Shown piece by piece: positions 48,201 to 57,200 of a stretch of DNA of 64,000 nt. How positions within the stretch are numbered: the stretch's first letter is position 1; each line of letters begins with the position of its first letter. The translations under genes and the position numbers were made by a program. The stretch spans positions 14,027,018 through 14,091,017 of the forward strand of contig NC_087067.1 of NCBI RefSeq assembly GCF_963678635.1, read 5' to 3'. Source of the DNA: Symsagittifera roscoffensis. Lineage: Eukaryota; Xenacoelomorpha; Acoela; Convolutidae. Below the pieces are notes generated by a model. That model saw only the letters and a list, made by a program, of their open reading frames with translations. It searched no databases and was not told the origin of the DNA.

Positions 48201-51200
48201 AACGCGATTTTTTTTGTCAATTTTTTTTTTTTTAAATTGCCCAAAAACGGCCTTTTTGAGCTGTTTTTCAAAATTTTGCTTGCATAGTCTTTTTAATAAT
48301 TTTTCAACATAGTTTTTTTAATAATTTTTAATATATGAAGAGAGCTCGAAAAGTCAATTTGGTCGACCTAAAAAATGTCGTCAAAATTTTTGACAATTTT
48401 TTGAAAATCCTCCCCCCCCCCTCGAGAAAATATTAGATCCACCCCTGGAGCTTGCTATGTATTCAAATGGTTTACATAGATTATACTATTTCTAGAAAAA
48501 AAAACATGTCATTTAAAGCATCCGAAAATTTACAAAAAAAGTCTCCAAAAAAGAATGAAGAAGAATAGCCAATCAATTTGCAAACTGCACAGCGCAGAAT
48601 TTTCTGAACGTCGTTAAACTTTCAAGTAAATAAGAAGCTGAATTACGATCATCGACTCTTAGCAAGCAAAAATTTTAATAATTACCTCATGGCTATTACC
48701 TTTTGATTGCTTCTAACAACCACAATTTGAAGTTTTTTTATAGCAATGCGCAACTGTTGATCAATGGGCACTGCTCAACCATGTTATTCGAACATCATGA
48801 CTGATTTTCCTGAATTGATTTTTAAAAGTGCGTGTAAAAGTATTATGGTTTGTTTATTTAACCTCTGATCTTAACTTACCATCGACCTTTAAGTTGTTAA
48901 TTTATATACCTGCCAAAAGCGCAACGGCTTTTGGTAGACTCTGAATTGGACACTATCTTTTATGATACGTAACAAATCAATCGCAACCAATTCAATCTTT
49001 TAAACCTCTCTTAACTTAGATAGAATCCCCGTCTTTTATTTAGTCTTAAATAAAAGCCTACAATTTTAGTAGGAATCTTAATCATCCACAGTCTTAATCT
49101 ATTCTTAGTTTAAGTCACTCTTTTACAACACGAGTGGTATCCTAATTTTTTAACATGGCGCAGTCAAATGAATCAAATCTACGCGGACTAGAGTTTTTTT
49201 GGAACAACTCATCATACGAAAATCAACATGACTGGGAAAGGTGGGCGGAAAAATTCCAACTGACAATTATTGCGAAAGACTCCGTAGACATCGAAGATGT
49301 AATTAACCCACCGATAAGAGATGAACTAATCTACCCTATGGCAGAACCACTGGACCCATCCGAGGATCAGACCCGTCGGGCCGAAAAAGAGGAACGTCAT
49401 AGAGTAGCAGTACAAAATTACAACGAAGAATTAAAAAGGAGAAGGGCGGAAGATAACGCAAAATTCAACGGACTTCAAATAGGAGATATTGACAAGAAGC
49501 TCAAATCACAGCTATACCTAGCACTCGGGAAAGAAGGACAGAAATGCTTTTCTCATAAAAATCCTGGAAAAAAAATTCTGGATATTAATTTCGCAGAATT
49601 TTGGGAACTATTAAAAACGACTTTCACGATCACTACAAACCTAACATACGAAAGATTTAAATTTTTTGGCCGAAGACAGAAAGAACATGAGTCCTTAGAA
49701 AAATTCCATGAAATTCTTTCAGAACTAGCAAAAAATTGTAAACTGGGGGAACTCGAGTCAGAACTAGTAAGAGACATTTTCATAACCAACATGAGAAATG
49801 TCGAGATCCAAAAGAAACTATGCATTGAATACTTGACCCCAGAAAACGTACTATCTTACGTATTAGTTCACGAAAAAGGTACTAAAATTCGTCAACAGTA
49901 TCTAAAATTCCCAACTTACAACCCAGGACCAAGATCACAATACGTGAAGAACGAACCAACATTAAACATAGTCGAAAATAACAAGTGCCGTAATTGCGGT
50001 CAGCAATTCAAAAAAGGACACCTATCCACATGCCCGGCTAGAGATAGAAACTGCAATACGTGCGGACGGAAAGGACATTTTGCTAAACACTGTAGGAGTT
50101 CAGCAAAAACTCAAACTAACATCGTCGACCAGAATCGGGTACCCCAAGAAAACGAAAATATCCGGGCCAACCCGCAGGAAAATCCCGAATTTGAGGTTAA
50201 CCTAGACGACTTCTTAGTTCTATCCATCGACACAGATAACCAAATAAATGCCGTAGAAGACAAAATAGAGCGCGGAGTGAGAACAGTATTCAATCACGAA
50301 GGATTAGAATTGAAAAAGACACTAAAAGTAGCTCTGGGAAAATTCAACCCCTACTATACCGAGATCCAAATTGACTCTGCAAGCCCAGTTTCCTTCATGA
50401 AAAAAGACCTACTACACGAACTGAAGATACGAGACAGATTTGTAAAGCTAGAACCTGTGGACGAGATAACAAAGAAAGCATACCAGGGTTTCGGGAGTAC
50501 GATCAATATTATTGGAAAAGTTCGAGTGAAAATCCAATCGAAAGGATGGGAGGCTAATGATCAAAAACTTTTTATCACAGAAGGGGCTGAAAGAAATCTA
50601 CTAGGAAATGACATCCTACCAAATTTGGGTATTGTAGTATTTCAAAAACAACCTCCACCCAACGGGTCAAAGTCACGGGAAAACCAGAAAGTACCACCCA
50701 TCGGGACAAATGTCAATCAAATAAAATTCGCATCCGACATCCAACAGGATCAAAACCAAGAGACATCATCCCAATGTGAGTTTAAACTATACATATCAAA
50801 GCACTTTCCAGACCTTATAAAAAGAACTGGTAGATCAAAAAACTACGTAGTTAATACTTATTTTAACGAGCCGATAAAACCGATACAGGTGAAAGGGAAA
50901 CGTATCCCAATCCATCTTCTCCCCAAAGTCAAACTATGCATCGACCAATTATTAAGTGACGGACACATTGAAAAACTATCTAGATGCTCTGAAGATTGTT
51001 TTATTTCCCCTATCGTGATTACAGCAAAAAGGGATGGATCAATAAAACTAGCGTTGAACTCAAAACTACTAAACAAACAAATATTTCGCAATAGATATCA
51101 AATGCCGAATCTATTCGAACTAATTGACAACGTTGCAGTCACTATTAGCGGCCACGATCAAAGAAACATCTGGTTTTCGTCGATAGATCTAAAATACGCC

Positions 51201-54200
51201 TACAGCCAAATTCCGCTTTCGAAAAAGGCAAGTAATCAGTGTAATTTTAACATTGTGGGGGGAGAAGTAACGGGTTCATACCGTTTTAAAACCGGATTCT
51301 ATGGACTAGGCGATATGCCCAATGAATTTCAACGTATAATGGACCGTTTGACGGAAAAACTACCAAATACTCATTGTTATCTTGACGACATCCTAATCGC
51401 CACCGTAGGTAGCGAGGAAGAACATAAAAAGCTAGTCATTAATGTGTTAAAAACGCTAGATGACGAGGGACTAGCCATAAAATGGGAAAAATGCACGTTT
51501 TTAACTCATAACATAGAATGGTTGGGATTTAGAATCGACGCAAAAGGGACGACACCATTAATACATAAATCTGACGCAATCAGAAACCTAAAAGAACCAA
51601 ACTGTATTAAAGACATCAGATCCTTAATGGGATCGATTAACCAATTTAATAAATTCATACCAAACCTAGCGTCCCTATCAACACCCTTCAGAGAACTTAT
51701 GCAAAAGAATAAACCATTTAAGTGGTCCACAGTACATACGGAAGCGTTTGAAAAAATCAAGAACGAAATTTGTAATACGGTGATGAACCACCATTTCGAT
51801 GTAAAACTGAACACTCGGGTGAAATGCGACGCCTCACATTTAGGATTGGGTGCGTCAATCGAACAAGACCATTGGGGAAATTGGAAGACCGTAGCGTTCG
51901 CTAGCAGATTTTTGAATATCGCCGAATTAAAATACAGCACTAACGAACTCGAATTACTGGGATTAGTCTGGGCACTAGATCATTTCAAAAATTATCTACT
52001 GGGTAAACAATTCTCAATTTTAACAGATCACAAAGCCTTAATAGGAGCACTGAAAGACGATAAATACACTAAAACGGCCCAATCACGCCTCACCCGTTGG
52101 GCGGATAAACTATTACCGTTCGACTTTACCGTAGAACATTTACCCGGAAAAGATATGGGATTTGTCGATTATATATCCCGACACCCATCGGGTGAACCCG
52201 TACCAGTTTCTCTGGATGACGAGAAGTTCGTTATCGCTTCAGTAAACCAGATTAGTACACTCCTAGGCTTTGATCACCTTATGCCAAAAAATTCGTGGGC
52301 GCAAATAAGAAATCAATTTTCTCAACATTTCTTAGCACATGACGTCACTTCTTGCAATGCGATTAGCCAGTCAACAGATCATATGACCAGTCAAGAAATA
52401 GAACGTGATAAACGAATTGCTAATGCCGCTGAAACTTTCCAAGCGATATCTAACCATTCCAACATTTCAGTGTGTCAAAATTCTCACTCGCGTACAGAAC
52501 TGTGTGACTCATCTTGCAAAACTAACGACTTTTTTAAGAATTTTAAAATCCTGAAAGAAATGGCAGAACAAATTGAATTTAACCAACAAAAAGAACTTAC
52601 TACTAAAGAAAACACGGACGTTTTAACACCAAATACTAGTAACCCGTCGGACAAACCCGAGAATAGATCACCTAGCAAAAAGAAAACAGTTAACTTATTC
52701 CCTTTCTCTTGGCCGGAAATATTTGACTCTAAATTTATGTCCCTCTTATCGAAACAAGATCTAATTCTGAAAAAGATAATCAAGGCAATCGAGGAAGACC
52801 GAAAACAGGATATCCTACAACTGGGAAACTATTATAAGTCATATTTGAATAACTTACATGTCAGTGGAGGATGCCTCTATTTGGACAACCGTTTAGTAAT
52901 CCCAGCATGCCTAAGATCGACTATGCTGAACAGACTACACGAAGCCCACCCCGGCCAGTTCGCAATGAAAAGCCTGGCAACGCAATACATCTGGTGGCCG
53001 AAAATTTACCGTGAAATCCAAGTCCACGGCGAAAATTGTATAGAGTGCGTGAAAGCAGGTAAAAATTTGAAACCTCTTATAAAACACAATACCCTAGGGG
53101 AACTCCCAATGGTCGAAGAACCAAACCAAGAAATGGAATTAGATTTCGCTGGTCCGTTACCTTTAGTATGGGGAACAAAAAAATACATATTGGTGTGTGT
53201 AGACAGATTTTCAAAATTCCCATCAGCTCAAATAACATCCAGTACATCGGCAAAATCTATTATAAACTTCCTTAGTAAATACATTGCTTTACACGGGATA
53301 CCTAGAACAACTAGAACAGATCAAGGATCTGGTTTCATCTCCAAGGAAGTTAGAGAATTCTGCCACGATCACAACATAAAGGTGATATTTAGCCCAGTGG
53401 GTGATCATAGAGCTACGGGATTAGTGGAACGCCTAATCAGGACCATTAAGGAACGACTCCTGGTTATGGCACAAGAACGTCCAAAACCTTCACTAGAATC
53501 TGCACTCCTGAAAATAATAAAATGCTTAAGAACAGTAACTCAACAGTCGCTTAACTGCTCTCCTTTCGAAGCACATTTCGGTAGATCCCCAAACACTATC
53601 TGGCATAATTTGGTCAAATCACCCTCTTCGAATAACGTTGATTGGAACAAAACTTTGTTATGTATAGATAAAGGCAAAAAACTAATGAGCCGAGAGCGAA
53701 GACATGACTGGGATGCTCCTGACGACATAGAAGATGGAGATGTCGATGAAAATTCATCATCCTCGGAGGATATCTCAAATGCCGTGAGATATGTACCAAC
53801 AAGTGCTGGATCCCCAGTAAAAGTCCTCTCCCGGTCAGAAAAAAGAGATGCCTTGGGCATAAAGGACTCAATTCTGAACAACCCGTCGGGTAAGACCATT
53901 GTTTATCGAAAAATCCAAGATAGAATGAAAAATGAACCATACTATAGAGTACTTAAGGACGAAATCGTAAGGGAATCAGATCACACTGTGACTCTAAAAA
54001 ATGGTAAAATAATACGTAAATCTGATTTAGCCATTAAAAGACAGTGCACCCAGAAGAAACCAAGTCCGAGAAAACGAGACCAATTAGTTAGATTTTATGC
54101 GACTAAAGGATTGAGGAAAACTGCAAAACCTCCAAGAAATATCGGATTTAAAAGCTCAAAAACTACCCAAAAGAAACGAAATCTTCAGTGGAAATTTGAA

Positions 54201-57200
54201 GAGCTTGACATTGCGAGGCGAGACGCGGCCATGAACAGTTCTAGGGAAACTCTTCTTAGAGAAGAAGAAGAACAGAGAAAGAGACTGAGAACACCGATTG
54301 GCCTCGAGAGCGACCAAGAACCAAGCCCGTCGGGCAAACCCGAACTTCTTAAAAGTTACCTAAATGAACCCGGAGTGACGATTGAACCACATGAAGAGAT
54401 GTCAGACGATAATGCTAGTGACTTAATGACACTAAGAGACCTCAAGGAGAAAACACTACTCGAAACTACGAAACGAGACGAACACCTAATGTCCGACCGA
54501 ACAGATCCTAAGCTAGAATCATCAGACCACGCCGACCAGAAGGTCGAGTTAGATGAGATTCCTTTGATCAACTTGGATTACGGTGACAATGAAAGAGACT
54601 CTCAAGCGACCCCACAGCTGATTCTCTTAGACACTAGGGAGGAGGGTAATGAAGCGACCCAAGAAATGCCGGTACCTTCAGAGAATCCCGGAGGAAAGTT
54701 CCCTAAATCTACTGGAGAACAAACCACCATGGCGGAGATGGGACCGAAACAAATACTTTCTGACCGCACTACGAAGTCACAGAAATTGTCCGGTACTGCT
54801 AAAAGGAAAGCGTCATCCCCAATGAAATCACCACCCTCGAAAAAACTATCAGAAATTTTTACACGTCAAAACACGAGACCTATGCGAACTAGGCAGCCTC
54901 CCAAGATGCTAGGTGAGAGAGTATTTACCAGTATAGTCGATCTAACTGAGGAAGACCGCGATGTCCCAGAATTCGGTTCACCTAATTTAGTCTCAGTATG
55001 TTCAACGTTGGAAGCAACTACGGTAGAAATGGAAAGCCATCATGTCGACCTAGTAGACCTGACAACATTAACACCACCTTCATCATCACGCCCTACCATA
55101 GTTCACTTGCGGGAAGATATCGACGCGTACTCAAGTGACCCAAAGCCCTCAAAAACAGACGATCAAAAGAGCCCAGACAAGAATGTCAAATTTAGCCCTG
55201 ATGTTTGTTCCACGCGATTTAACCCATTGGGCCTATCTAATGAAATTTCAATTCCTACATTTATACCCATCGTATCTGACCCACACTGGCTGAACACCTC
55301 CTCTATCATTTCGGCGATAGAACTCCTTGGACGGCCAATGACGCTGGAGGAGCTAAGAAGATGGACTATAAATAAAGCAGCAAATCGGGAATCTGATTAG
55401 ACGCAGGAGCTCGAAAACAGATGTCATCAAAAACATTCTTGACCTATCAAAACTCCATCGTAAAACTTCTAGTTTAAGTTGTTAATTTATATACCTGCCA
55501 AAAGCGCAACGGCTTTTGGTAGACTCTGAATTGGACACTATCTTTTATGATACGTAACAAATCAATCGCAACCAATTCAATCTTTTAAACCTCTCTTAAC
55601 TTAGATAGAATCCCCGTCTTTTATTTAGTCTTAAATAAAAGCCTACAATTTTAGTAGGAATCTTAATCATCCACAGTCTTAATCTATTCTTAGTTTAAGT
55701 CACTCTTTTACAACACGAGTGGTATCCTAATTTTTTAACAGTGCGTTTAGCAATCAACTGAAAAACAGATGTAACTGTTTTAGCTTTGAAAAACTGATTT
55801 AAAAGCTTTATACAGTTAGATGATGCAGTGTGAAAATGAGTATGTTTAACCAGTGATATATTACACTTAATTAATTGATTCTGTTTTTATTTTCAGCTGC
55901 AATTTGTTTGTTTTATGTGTTTTCATCATCAAACTCAAAATTATGTGATTATTTCAAGAGACTAGCAGTTTTTTGGCAGAAAAATATTGTTTTTTTTTAC
56001 CTTTAGTCATATTTTTGTCCTGTGCTGGATTGAAACTTTGAGAATGAGTTTTGAGAATGAAAATTTAAACTTGTAAATAACCGAGAACAATTTTATATGA
56101 ATATAAAAAAAACCTTTTTTTACTTACACCAAACTGGTCCAGAAAACCATTAAAAAAATTTTGTATGCTCTTAATTCTAAAATAAGCGATTGAACTGTCT
56201 ACAAAAACTACCACGCCAATTTTCAATTTTTCTATAATATCTGAGCGATGGTGACGTGTCTAAGTCTCAAAATTTAGAAAAAGACGGGAAGAAACTGGCC
56301 GCTTGCGAAGTGGATAAGTCTCTCCGTCTAAATTGAAAGGTCGCTGGTTTGACGATCCAATGCAAAAGATGATCCAATCTTGTTGCTTGAGGTTGATGCA
56401 ACGTTACATGGCCCGGAAAAAGATTCAAGTAGGTGTTTATTAAGGAGATCACTTGCGGGTTTCTGTATAAAATTCAACATGTCATATGTTTTAAAAAGAA
56501 ATTCGAATAAACAGACCTTATTCTAGTCTAAATATTGAGAAGTTTTTTCTCTATTTTTTTGAAATCCACTTAATGATTGCTTGAGTTTTAATATCAGAGT
56601 TTGCTTTAAAAATTTTGCAAGAAAAAACAACCCGAACTATGGGAAAAAGTTTTTGCCTGTTTGAAAAACTCAAGAATAACAACTTTTATACAATCCTAGT
56701 TTTTGAAAACGCAGGGAAATGAGACTAAAGAATACTTGGGAAAACCAAAGAGTTTCGGTTCCAGAAAATAAAACCGGTTTAACTTTATCGTTGCTGAATC
56801 AGTACGAAAAGTATTGCTCACATTGATTTGTTCCTGGTAAGCAGCAAAAATTGCGTGCTGCGGCCGGCAAATATCATTCTCAAGCACCGATTGTCCCTTA
56901 AATTCCATAAAAGATATTTTGATTTTTTTTTAAAATAAGAAAATAATTAAATTTTTTGTTTTTTGAAAATTTTGTCCGCGCCATCAAAATTACAACGCGA
57001 TGTAAAAACTGACTAGCTCAAAAAAACTTCAAGTTGCTTTCCCATGGTCAAATTGGAGCAAACTCTAAGCCAGATCAAACCGCCGTATTCACAATAATAG
57101 CACATAAAAAAATCGCTTTAATTGTGGCAAGTTGCCTCAAAAGTTATTTTTAAAAACCTCTTAGCTTACGAATTTTTTCATACTTAGAATTCAAGGCGTT

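Larger units (their letters stand above)
48895..55740 (+). mobile_element. Intact Mag-like Ty3/gypsy LTR retrotransposon, 6.85 kb
   Basis: Two 261-bp LTRs (48895-49155 and 55480-55740) that look identical base for base, both TGTTAA...TTAACA, flank a single gag-pol frame of 2081 codons without any stop. A primer-binding site follows the 5' LTR directly. Zinc-knuckle arrangement, tRNA-Ser-type primer site and single frame point to the Mag clade (inference). It lies in intron 1 of the dioxygenase gene on the opposite strand. No target-site duplication is evident: flanks are AAGT on the left and GTGCG on the right. No G-rich polypurine tract precedes the 3' LTR. Confidence 0.92.

Noticed and set aside
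49553-54571. Antisense open frames within the Mag-like gag-pol
   Set aside because: They are short and without domains, explained by codon bias of the sense frame.
56267-56452. Minus-strand frame of 61 codons in intron 1
   Set aside because: It is antisense to a tRNA-like SINE sequence and has no conserved motif.
56696-56908. GC-richer minus-strand frame considered as dioxygenase exon 2
   Set aside because: Its sequence does not match the family, and a better exon with fitting phases exists at 47670-47784.
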